This document shows, one piece after another, positions 1-8,845 of a stretch of 64,000 nucleotides of DNA; position 1 is the stretch's first letter, and each line of letters opens with the position of its first letter. Under the pieces are notes generated by a model that was not told where the DNA came from, did no database searches, and was given only the letters and a program-made list of their open reading frames with translations. Where the stretch lies: positions 1 through 64,000 of the forward strand of contig NZ_MUNZ01000119.1 in assembly GCF_002001205.1 (NCBI RefSeq), written 5' to 3'. This DNA comes from Hydrogenophaga sp. A37 (GTDB lineage: Bacteria > Pseudomonadota > Gammaproteobacteria > Burkholderiales > Burkholderiaceae_C). Position numbers and translations under genes: made by a program.

Positions 1-233
1 ACCCCGAGATGGTGGGGGAGGTGCTGGACGTGATGGTCAAGCTGGCGCAAGAGGGCATGACCATGATGGTGGTGACGCACGAAATGGGCTTTGCCAAGAA
101 GGTCAGCCACCGCGTGATCTTCATGGACGCCGGCAAAATCGTCGAAGATTGCCGGCGCGACGAGTTCTTCGGGAACCCGGACGCGCGCTCGCCGAGAGCC
201 AAGGAGTTCCTCTCCAAAATCCTGGCCCATTGA
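1..233 (+). CDS. Amino acid ABC transporter ATP-binding protein, C-terminal part (partial, GltL-like)
   Basis: This is the last 77 codons of a polar amino acid ABC transporter ATPase; the gene enters from the left edge in frame. The H-loop region (VVTHEMGFAKKV) and the family tail 'GKIVEDCRRDEFFG...RAKEFLSKIL' are visible. In this family that tail resembles glutamate/aspartate ATPases (GltL/AatP). The Walker motifs lie outside the window. The protein would sit on the cytoplasmic face of the membrane and power import. A DctB/DctD-type two-component system follows on the same strand, the arrangement seen at acidic amino acid uptake loci, so substrate specificity for glutamate/aspartate is plausible but inferred from context. 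Confidence 0.85.
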   Translation, partial: PEMVGEVLDVMVKLAQEGMTMMVVTHEMGFAKKVSHRVIFMDAGKIVEDCRRDEFFGNPDARSPRAKEFLSKILAH

Positions 234-337
234 TACCGATTTGCCTTCAAAGCGATAACTGCGTTGCTGAAGCCTTGCCGTGCTATAGCACTGTCTGCGG
301 CTTCGCGCCTTGTTCTCACTTTGAATGCAAACGGTAT
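233..337. repeat. 105-bp near-perfect palindromic element after the ABC ATPase gene
   Basis: The two ends (233-252 and 319-337) are inverted copies with one indel and one mismatch. The exact centre (280-291) is the perfect palindrome GTGCTATAGCAC. A further nested pair is GAAGCC / GGCTTC. The first base overlaps the stop codon of the ABC ATPase. Size and symmetry fit a small non-autonomous palindromic repeat, and it could also end the upstream transcript as an RNA hairpin. There is no T-tract. No second copy was seen in this window. Confidence 0.6.
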
Positions 338-417
338 GAGTTCTCCTTCCTGAGGTCGCCATCCACCCAGCACAGCCGTCCGGTCCGCCACCATCCCCGC
401 CACACCGCCGGCCCGGG

Positions 418-2312
418 GTGGCCCTGCGGCGCGCGTTGCTGGCGCTGGTGGCACTGGCCCTCGTGGCCGCCTCGGGCTATGGGGTCTACCAGCGCAGCTT
501 CGCCCAGGGCGCGAGCAGCCTGAAGGCGGCCTCCAACGGACGGCTCGATCTGTTCGCCTCGGTGGTGGAGGCCCGTGTGCGGCGCCTGGAGCCGGTGCCG
601 GCGACCGTCCAGCTCAACCCCGCGGTGGTGCGCCTGCTGCAGTCACCCAGCACGGTGCATGCGGCTGCAGCCAACGACTACCTTGTCCGCCTGAACGCCC
701 ACCTGGGCAGCCTGGCGGTGTTTGTGCTGGACGTGCGTGGCGTGGTGCTGGCCTCCAGCAACGCGGTGCAGCGCGACGACAGCCTGCGCGGCGAAGACGT
801 CTCCTACCGCCCCTACTACCTGGAAGCGCTGGCCGGGCGTTCGACGCGCCACTTCGCCATCGGCAGCGGGGGCCATGCGGGCTACTTTGCCTCGCACCCC
901 ATTTACGACGGCCCTCGCGTGGTCGGGGTGGCGGCCATCAAGATCGGTCTCGAGGCGCTGGAACAGACCTGGCCGATGCTGGGCGCGCCCGCGCTGGTGG
1001 CCGACGCCAACCAGGTGGTGATCCTGTCGTCCCAGCCTGCGTGGCGCTACACCTCACTGGCGCCTTTGCCCACCGAACGGCGGGTGGACCTGCAGTTGGC
1101 CCAGACCTACGGCTCCCTTCGCCTGCCCCTGTTTCCGTTGCAGGTGGAACTCTCGGTGGACGACGACACGCAGGAGGTGCAGGGCCTGCTGCACGGCGAC
1201 GAGGCCAAGGTGTCTGCGGCGCTGGGGCAGGCGCGCAACCGGGCGGACTTCATGGTCCTGGGGCGTTCGCTCGATGGCATGGACTGGCGGGTGCTGATCT
1301 TCACCAGCCTCGCCGCGGTGCGGCACCAGGCCCTGCTGGACGGCCTGGGCGGCGCTGTGTCCGTGGCCTTCGTGATCCTGCTGGCGCTGTACTGGACGCA
1401 GCGCCAGCGCATCGAGCGCCAGAAGCTGAGCGCCAAGCGCCTGCTCGAACAGACCAACGCCGAGCTGGAGCAGGAGGTGGGCCGAAGGACGCAGGAACTC
1501 ACCGACGCCAACACCCTGCTGCGCAAAGAGGTCGCCGAGCGCGAGCAGACCGAAAAAACCCTGCGCGCCGCGCAGGACGGGCTGGTGCACGCGGGCAAGA
1601 TGGCCGTGCTGGGCCAGCTGGCGGCCAGCATCACGCACGAGCTCACGCAGCCGCTGGGCGGGATCCGCACCCTGTCGGGCAACGCGGCCGAGTTCATGCG
1701 CCGCGGCAACCACGGCGCGGCGCAGGAGAACCTGTCCATCGTGGCCCGGCTGGTCGACCAGATGGCGCGCATCATCGACCCGCTCAAGAGCTTCTCGCGC
1801 AAATCGACCGCCTGTCCCGAGGCCACCGACGCCGGCCGCATGGTGGAGCAGGCGCTGTTCCTGTTCCAGCTGCGCCTGCGCCACGAAAAGGTGGAGGCCG
1901 ACAACCGCTGCCAGCCCGGGCAATGGACGGTGTGGTGCGACGCCAACCGGCTGGAGCAGGTGCTGATCAACCTGATCGGCAACGCGCTCGATGCCCTGCG
2001 CGACGCACCGCACAAGCGGCTGCAGATCACGGCCGAACCACTGCCAGCGGCGCAGCCGCCCGCGCTGGCGATCCACGTGCAGGACAGTGGCAAAGGCCTG
2101 AGCGAAACCGACCTGGCCCACCTGTTCCAGCCCTTCTACACCACCAAGGCCAGTGGCGCGGGCCTGGGCCTGGGGCTGGTGATCTGCCGCGACATTGCCG
2201 CAGAATTCCAGGGTGAACTGCAGGCGCGCAACGTCCCCGGTGGTGGCGCCTGTTTCACGCTCACCGTTCCCCTCTGGTCAGCTTCCATGCACCCGAAAAC
2301 CCCTGTGACCCC

Positions 2313-2316
<4 letters not shown>
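418..2316 (+). CDS. Sensor histidine kinase, DctB/AauS type
   Basis: A 632-residue membrane sensor kinase. An N-terminal transmembrane segment (about residues 4-22) is followed by a periplasmic region of about 270 residues resembling the double-Cache sensor of DctB. A second membrane segment near 305-325, a coiled coil, the phospho-acceptor box 'ASITHELTQPLGG' (His near 407) and an ATPase domain with 'NLIGNALDAL' and 'DSGKGL' come next. It autophosphorylates and passes phosphate to the sigma-54 activator that follows, whose ATG overlaps this stop by 4 bases. The start chosen is GTG at 418, directly before the hydrophobic segment. DctB kinases sense C4-dicarboxylates. The adjacent acidic amino acid ABC gene makes an AauS-like role equally likely. 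Confidence 0.85.
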
Positions 2317-3656
<1,340 letters not shown>

Positions 3657-3690
3657 GCCCACAGCGCTGCATGGGCCCCTTCAGGGCAGC

Positions 3691-3757
3691 CGTGGAGCTG
3701 GCTTTGCCAGGCCACAGGCTGCGTTTCCCCTCCCCCAGGGGGAGACGCGCAGCGGTG
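3691..3757 (-). repeat. Gene-end GC-rich repeat, copy 1 (minus orientation)
   Basis: Read on the minus strand, just after the xdhB stop, it has a GCTGCGCGTC block, a CCCCC/GGGGG hairpin, then 'GTGGCCTGGCAAAGCCAG' and 'TCCACGGC'. The last part matches the copy after cbbS (33491-33570) almost base for base. It fills the gap between the convergent ends of the response regulator gene and xdhB. The nested hairpins suggest an RNA 3'-end function. Confidence 0.7.
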
Positions 3758-3759
3758 CC

Positions 3760-6177
3760 TCAGCTCAGCGCGCGCAGCACCTCTTCGGCCGTGGCCGGCG
3801 CGTTCATCGTCTCGGGCCGGCAGCCCGCCTGCGCCACCGCGTCGCGCAGCGCCTCGTACACGCTGATGGCCAGCATGAACGGGGGCTCGCCCACGGCCTT
3901 GCTGCCGTGCACGTTGTCTTCGCGGTTGGCTTCGGGCCAGAGATCGACCTTGAAGTGCGCGGGCACGTCGCCGGTGGCGGGGATCTTGTAGGTGCTGGGC
4001 GCGTGGGTTTGTAAATAGCCTGGTAATTTTTTCGCCGGGCCGCCCCAAGAAAAAATGGTCCCCCCCGGGGGGGCTGACGCTTGCGTCAGCTCAGGGGGCT
4101 CTTGTTCTTTCCAGACCAACTGCTCGGTGGTGAGCCAGCCCATGCCCTGGATGAAGCCGCCTTCGATCTGGCCGATGTCGATGGCCGGGTTGATGCTGTT
4201 GCCCACGTCGTGAAGGATGTCCACCTTGAGCACGCGGTACTCGCCGGTGAGCGTGTCGATGGCGACTTCACTCACCGCGGCACCGTAGGCGAAGTAGTAG
4301 AACGGCCGGCCGGTGAGGGTGGTCTTGTCGTAGTGGATCTTGGGTGTGCGGTAGAAGCCGTCGCTCCAGAGCTGGATGCGGTTGGCGTAGGCCGCGCCGA
4401 CCACGTCTTCAAACCGGCGGAGGCTCTTTTCGGTGATGACATGGCCGCCCTCGAAGCGCACGGCGCCGGCGCCCACACCGTCCAGCCCCGCCACGAAGGC
4501 GGCGAGGTTCTGGCGCACCTGGCGCGCCGCGAACTGTGCGGCGCGGCCGTTCAGATCGGTGCCGCTGCTGGCTGCGGTGGCGCTGGCGTTGGGCACCTTG
4601 CTGGTGTCGCTCGCGGTGCTGAGCACCTTCTCGAACGGCACGCCGAGTTCGTCGGCCACGATCTGCGCCACCTTGGTGTTCAGGCCCTGGCCCATCTCGG
4701 TGCCGCCGTGGTTCACCTGCACGCTGCCGTCGGTGTACACATGCACCAGCGCGCCGGCCTGGTTGAACAGCGTGGCGGTGAAGCTGATGCCGAACTTGAC
4801 CGGCGTGAGCGCCAGGCCTTTCTTGATGACGGGGCTCTGCGCGTTCCAGGCTTCGATCTGCTCGCGGCGCTCGCGGTAGCCGCTGGTGATGGCCAGGGTG
4901 TTGATGAGTGGGTCGAGGATGTTGTCCTCCACCTTCATCTGGTAGTGGGTGGTATCCCGGCGCCGTTCCGGCGCGATTGCGCTCTTTGGCGCGATGACTT
5001 CATCGCTGTAGAGGTTGCGCAGCCGCACGTCCAGCGGGTCCAGGCCGAGCGTGCGCGCGATGTCGCTCAGGATGCGCTCGATCACGATCACGCCTTGCGG
5101 GCCGCCGAAGCCACGAAACGCGGTGTGGCTCTGCGTGTGGGTCTTGCAGCGGTAGCTGGCCACGGCCACGTCTTCGAGGAAGTAGGCGTTGTCGGCGTGG
5201 AAGATCGCGCGGTCGGCCACGGGCCCGGAGAGGTCGGCGCTGAAGCCGCAGTTGACCAGCATCTCCAGCTCCAGCCCGCAGAGCAGGCCGCTGTCATCAA
5301 AGCCCACGCGGTAGTGGTAGGCGAAGGGGTGGCGCTTGCCGGTGATCATGAAGTCGTCGTCGCGGTCCAGGCGCAGCTTGACCGGGCACTTGAGCTTGTT
5401 CGCGGCGATGGCGGCCCACACGGCCAGGTGGCCGGCCTGCGTTTCCTTGCCACCGAAGCCGCCGCCCATGCGCCGGCATTCGACCGTGACCGCGTGGTTC
5501 GACAGGCCCAGCGCGTGCGACACCCAGTGCTGCACCTCGCCCGGGTGCTGGGTGCTGGTGTAGACCCACCACTGGTTCTGTTCCAGCGGCAGCACGTAGG
5601 CGATCTGGCCTTCGAGGTAGAAGTGTTCCTGGCCACCGACCTCGAAGCGGCCTTCGAGCTGGTGGGGCGCACGTTTCAAAGCCGCTTTCGCGTCACCGCG
5701 TTTCACGTGCACCGGCGGCAGCACATAACTTTCCAGCGCGTGCGCTTCGTGCACGCTGAGCACGGCGGGCTGTTCTTCAATGTGCAGCTTCACCAGCCGG
5801 GCGGCACGGCGCGCGGTCATCACGTCGTCGGCCACCACCAGCGCCACCACCTGGCCGATGAACATCACCGTGTCGGTGGCGAACACCGGTTCGTCGTGTG
5901 CGAAGGCGGCCAAGGTGGTGTCGCCGGGGATGTCGCCCGCGTCGATCACCGCGCGCACGCCGGGCAGGGCCAGCGCGGCGGACACGTCCACGCTGCGCAG
6001 GACGCCGTGTGCCACGGGCGAACACACCGGCGCCGCGTGCAGCGTGCCACGCACTTCGGGGATGTCGTCGATGTAGGTGGCGGCGCCGGCCACCTGGGCG
6101 CGGGCGCTTTCGTGAACACGCGATTGGCCGGCGGCCCGGGTGTTGTTGGCCACGAGTTTCAGATCGGGCGCGTTCAT
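3760..6177 (-). CDS. xdhB: Xanthine dehydrogenase, molybdenum-binding large subunit
   Basis: An 805-residue large subunit of the bacterial two-gene xanthine dehydrogenase. It binds the molybdopterin cofactor and oxidises hypoxanthine to xanthine and xanthine to urate in the cytoplasm. Recognisable segments include 'GGFGGKETQ', 'AFRGFGGPQ', 'HGGTEMGQGLNTKVAQI' and near the C-terminus 'GSKAVGEPPFMLAISVYEALRDA'. The ATG overlaps the xdhA stop by 4 bases, giving translational coupling. An odd 33-codon in-frame insertion (4009-4107, about residues 691-723) interrupts an otherwise standard sequence and carries hairpin-forming repeat DNA. The accessory gene xdhC, which commonly follows xdhB, is not present in this window. 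Confidence 0.95.
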   Translation of the reverse strand: MNAPDLKLVANNTRAAGQSRVHESARAQVAGAATYIDDIPEVRGTLHAAPVCSPVAHGVLRSVDVSAALALPGVRAVIDAGDIPGDTTLAAFAHDEPVFATDTVMFIGQVVALVVADDVMTARRAARLVKLHIEEQPAVLSVHEAHALESYVLPPVHVKRGDAKAALKRAPHQLEGRFEVGGQEHFYLEGQIAYVLPLEQNQWWVYTSTQHPGEVQHWVSHALGLSNHAVTVECRRMGGGFGGKETQAGHLAVWAAIAANKLKCPVKLRLDRDDDFMITGKRHPFAYHYRVGFDDSGLLCGLELEMLVNCGFSADLSGPVADRAIFHADNAYFLEDVAVASYRCKTHTQSHTAFRGFGGPQGVIVIERILSDIARTLGLDPLDVRLRNLYSDEVIAPKSAIAPERRRDTTHYQMKVEDNILDPLINTLAITSGYRERREQIEAWNAQSPVIKKGLALTPVKFGISFTATLFNQAGALVHVYTDGSVQVNHGGTEMGQGLNTKVAQIVADELGVPFEKVLSTASDTSKVPNASATAASSGTDLNGRAAQFAARQVRQNLAAFVAGLDGVGAGAVRFEGGHVITEKSLRRFEDVVGAAYANRIQLWSDGFYRTPKIHYDKTTLTGRPFYYFAYGAAVSEVAIDTLTGEYRVLKVDILHDVGNSINPAIDIGQIEGGFIQGMGWLTTEQLVWKEQEPPELTQASAPPGGTIFSWGGPAKKLPGYLQTHAPSTYKIPATGDVPAHFKVDLWPEANREDNVHGSKAVGEPPFMLAISVYEALRDAVAQAGCRPETMNAPATAEEVLRALS
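4009..4107 (-). repeat. Repeat-derived 33-codon insertion inside xdhB
   Basis: Removing these 99 bases rejoins 'STEQLVWK' directly to 'THAPSTYKIPATGDVP', the continuity expected of XdhB proteins. The insert contains GGTCCCCCC/GGGGGG and a perfect hairpin GCTGACGC-TT-GCGTCAGC (4073-4090). It contributes low-complexity residues including ASAPPGG and FSWGGPAKK. The length is a multiple of three and has no stop in this frame. It looks like an inserted intergenic repeat tolerated in a surface loop. Confidence 0.7.
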
Positions 6178-7781
6178 GCGAGCACCTCCAGTGTCTTGAG
6201 GTTTTCCAGGTTGATGCCTTGCCGGCCCTGGCTCTCCAGCCAGAAGCGCTGCAGCAGGTTGCCCAGCACGGTCTGGCGGTAGGCGGCGCTGGCGCGCATG
6301 TCGCTGATGGGCTGGAACTCGGCGCGCAGCGCGGCGGCGGCGGCCATCACGGTGTCGGCGTTCCAGGGTTGGCCGAGCAGGGCGGCTTCGGTCTGGTGCG
6401 CGCGGGCAGGCGTGGCGGCCACGCCGCCGGCGCCGATGGAGACCTGGTGCACCACGCCCGCTTTCACGGTCATCTGGATGGCGAGGCAGACTGCGGAAAT
6501 GTCGTCGTCGAAGCGTTTGCTGATTTTGTAGACGCGCATGAATTCCTGGCTTTCGGCCGGCGGGCAGGCGGGCGAGCCCTCACCCCCGCCCTCTCCCAGA
6601 GGGAGAGGGAGTGAATGGCCCCCTCTCCCTCTGGCGGGAGAGGGTTGGGGTGAGGGGGCTCCCGGCCGAGGCACCTTGATCCAGCACAGCAGCTCGTCCG
6701 CCCGCATCACATTGGTTCGGTACCCGGTGTACAGATCTTCCAGTCGCAGTTCGCGGTGGACGATCTTGCCGCCCGCGGCGGTCTTTTTCCAGCGCATCAG
6801 CACCACGCTGGCGCCCAGCGCGATCAGCAGCGGCATCGAGTCGCCAATCGGCGAACCGTTGGCGACGTTGCCGCCCAGCGTGCCCGAGTTGCGCACCGGC
6901 AGGCCGGCGAAGCGCTGGCCGAAGGTCTTGAGCTGGGGGCGCTCTTTCACCAGCGCGGCAAAGGCGTCGGTCAGCGAAACGGCCGCGCCGATGGCGATGT
7001 GGTTCGGATAGGTCTCCACCCGCTGTAGCTCGCGTGCGGCCGTCACGTCGAGCACGCGGTCAAAGCGCTTGTGCAGCTTGGTGACCCACAGGCCCACGTC
7101 GGTGCAGCCGGCCACGACCTGGGCCTTGGGGAACTTCGCGCGCTGTTGCAGCAGCGCAGCGAGGGTGGTGGGGCGCAGGTAGGCCTCGTCGCCGGTTTGT
7201 TTGGGTTTCAGCGTCTTGAGCGCGGCGAGTGTGGCCGCTTCGTCCACCCCGCAGCCGGCGGGCAAGGGCAGGCTGCCCATTTTTTCAGCGGCGTCGAGGA
7301 TGGGGCGGTAGCCGGTGCAGCGGCAGAGGTTGCCCGACAGGTCGATCTGCGTCTGCTCCCTGGAAATGGCCTGACCGTTCTGGTGGTTCTGGTACATGCC
7401 AAACAGGCTCATCACGAAACCCGGCGTGCAGAAGCCGCACTGGCTGCCGTGGCACTGCACCATGGCCTCCTGCGCGGGATGCAGTTCGCCAGCAGGTGAG
7501 GCGATGTCTTCAGCGGTCCACACCGCCATGCCATCCACCGAAGCGGCCAGCCGGATGCAGCTGTTGATGGCCCGGTATTGCAGTTTTCCGTTGACCGATT
7601 CACCCAGCACCACGGTGCAGGCGCCGCAGTCGCCCTCGCCACAGCCCTCCTTGGTGGCGGTGAGGTTCAGGTCCTCGCGCAGCACCTCCAGCAGGGTGCG
7701 GTCGGGTGCCACATGGTGGAGCGTCACGGCCTGGCCGCGGCGGATGAATCTCAGGGTTTGTGCGGAGATTTTGGAATTCAT
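6174..7781 (-). CDS. xdhA: Xanthine dehydrogenase, iron-sulfur/FAD small subunit
   Basis: A 535-residue small subunit. The plant-type [2Fe-2S] cluster (residues 47-75, 'GCGEGDCGACTVVLG') is followed by the second [2Fe-2S] domain (110-155, 'CHGSQCGFCTPGFV' and 'LCRCTGYRPI'). Next comes the FAD-binding domain (about 200-410, 'LPVRNSGTLGGNVANGSPIGD') and a C-terminal CO-dehydrogenase flavoprotein domain. It moves electrons from the molybdenum site in XdhB to NAD+. I chose ATG 7781; ATG 7793 is an alternative. Residues about 373-413 are an in-frame insertion rich in Pro, Gly and Ser encoded by a palindromic repeat. The gene is transcribed away from a divergent LysR regulator 93 bases upstream. 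Confidence 0.93.
   Translation of the reverse strand: MNSKISAQTLRFIRRGQAVTLHHVAPDRTLLEVLREDLNLTATKEGCGEGDCGACTVVLGESVNGKLQYRAINSCIRLAASVDGMAVWTAEDIASPAGELHPAQEAMVQCHGSQCGFCTPGFVMSLFGMYQNHQNGQAISREQTQIDLSGNLCRCTGYRPILDAAEKMGSLPLPAGCGVDEAATLAALKTLKPKQTGDEAYLRPTTLAALLQQRAKFPKAQVVAGCTDVGLWVTKLHKRFDRVLDVTAARELQRVETYPNHIAIGAAVSLTDAFAALVKERPQLKTFGQRFAGLPVRNSGTLGGNVANGSPIGDSMPLLIALGASVVLMRWKKTAAGGKIVHRELRLEDLYTGYRTNVMRADELLCWIKVPRPGAPSPQPSPARGRGGHSLPLPLGEGGGEGSPACPPAESQEFMRVYKISKRFDDDISAVCLAIQMTVKAGVVHQVSIGAGGVAATPARAHQTEAALLGQPWNADTVMAAAAALRAEFQPISDMRASAAYRQTVLGNLLQRFWLESQGRQGINLENLKTLEVLA
6575..6660. repeat. 86-bp palindromic repeat embedded in the xdhA coding sequence
   Basis: The arms AGCCCTCACCCCCGCCCTC and GAGAGGGTTGGGGTGAGGGG face each other around GGAGTGAATGGCCC, and inner CTCTCCC/GGGAGAG pairs extend the hairpin. 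The 'CCCTCACCCC...CCCTCTCCC' type of palindrome is a widespread intergenic repeat in proteobacteria. Here it is translated as part of a roughly 41-codon insertion (about 6540-6662). It separates 'CWIKVPRP' from 'MRVYKISKRFDDD', which are adjacent in ordinary XdhA proteins. Confidence 0.8.
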
Positions 7782-7818
7782 GCGCGCCAGCATAGCGCTC
7801 ACCCCATGGCACAACATA

Positions 7819-7836
7819 TGCTCAGCCGTATGAGCA
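7819..7836. promoter_or_regulatory. Candidate LysR operator between xdhA and its divergent regulator
   Basis: A perfect inverted repeat TGCTCA-GCCGTA-TGAGCA sits in the 93-base gap between the divergent xdhA and LysR genes, the usual location for an autoregulatory LysR site. No clear -35/-10 pair could be assigned around it. Binding by the neighbouring regulator is inferred from position only. Confidence 0.5.
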
Positions 7837-7874
7837 GAATGCCCTAACCACCATCCGCACGCATAGTCTTGGGT

Positions 7875-8828
7875 ATGAAATACGTGTCCATGTTCGACAA
7901 GATTGACCTGCACCTGATCCGCGTGCTGCACACCGTGCTCACCGAGCGCAGCGTGTCGCGCGCGGCGCTGCGCCTGGGCATGTACCAGCCGGCGGTCAGT
8001 GCGGCGCTCAAGCGCCTGCGCGAGCTGGCCGGAGACCCCCTTCTGGTGCGCTCGGGTGCCAGCATGGTGCCCACCGTGGCGGGCCTTCGCATGATCGAAC
8101 CGGCGGCCGACATCCTGCGCAACGCGGAGATGCTGTTTTCCGACGCGCGCGCCTTCGACCCGGCCACGGCGCACCACACCTTCAGCCTGGCCGCCAGCGA
8201 TTACCTGGACCCGCTGTTCCTGCCGCAGCTGGTGACGCAGCTCAAGACCCTCTCGCCCCATTGCTCCATCGAGATCCACCCGCTCTCCGCCGACGCCGAC
8301 TACCGCAACCACCTGGCCCAGGGGCATTACGACGTGGTGATCGGCAACTGGCCCAAGCCGCCCGACGACCTGCACCTGGGCCGCCTGTTTGGCGACGAGG
8401 TGGTGAGCCTGGTGTCCACCCAGCACCCGGCGGCCCGCCGAGGCTGGGACGTGGAGGCCTGGCTGGCGGCCGAACACATCGCACCGACGCCCACCCACCC
8501 GGGCGCGCGCGGCGTGATCGACGACCACCTGGCCGCCAAGGGCCTGGTGCGCAACATCACCGCTCGCTGCCCGCATTTCGGTCTCATCCCGGCCATGGTG
8601 GCGGGCACTTTGCTGGTGCTCACCACCGGGCGGCAGTACGCCGAGCGTTTCACCGGTGTGTTGCCGGTGAAGGTGCTGAGCTGCCCCGTGCCGTTCCCCC
8701 GAATGATGTATTACCAGCTCTGGCACGAGCGCACCCACGCGTCGAACGCCGGGCGCTGGCTGCGCGAGCAGATCAAGAGCGTGGCGGCTTCGCTGCGCCG
8801 CCCAGAAGCCGACGCGGCTGCAGCTTGA
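7875..8828 (+). CDS. LysR-family transcriptional regulator (of xdh/purine genes)
   Basis: A 317-residue LysR regulator. The N-terminal winged helix-turn-helix (about 8-65, 'LHLIRVLHTVLTERSVSRAALRLGMYQPAVSAALKRLREL') precedes a type-2 periplasmic-binding-like effector domain (about 95-300). Start codons are possible at 7875 or 7890; 7875 keeps the typical short leader. It is divergent from xdhAB and lies 17 bases upstream of the purine ABC importer on the same strand. It is therefore positioned to control both catabolism and uptake. The effector is probably a purine or purine breakdown product, which is inferred from context. Confidence 0.85.
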   Translation: MKYVSMFDKIDLHLIRVLHTVLTERSVSRAALRLGMYQPAVSAALKRLRELAGDPLLVRSGASMVPTVAGLRMIEPAADILRNAEMLFSDARAFDPATAHHTFSLAASDYLDPLFLPQLVTQLKTLSPHCSIEIHPLSADADYRNHLAQGHYDVVIGNWPKPPDDLHLGRLFGDEVVSLVSTQHPAARRGWDVEAWLAAEHIAPTPTHPGARGVIDDHLAAKGLVRNITARCPHFGLIPAMVAGTLLVLTTGRQYAERFTGVLPVKVLSCPVPFPRMMYYQLWHERTHASNAGRWLREQIKSVAASLRRPEADAAAA

Positions 8829-8845
8829 ACACCAGAGGAGAACCT

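Noticed and set aside
4081-6282. Very long open frame opposite xdhB/xdhA (over 700 codons)
   Set aside because: It is the antisense shadow of xdhB in high-GC DNA, His/Gly/Ala-rich, without recognisable motifs, while the minus strand encodes conserved XdhB.
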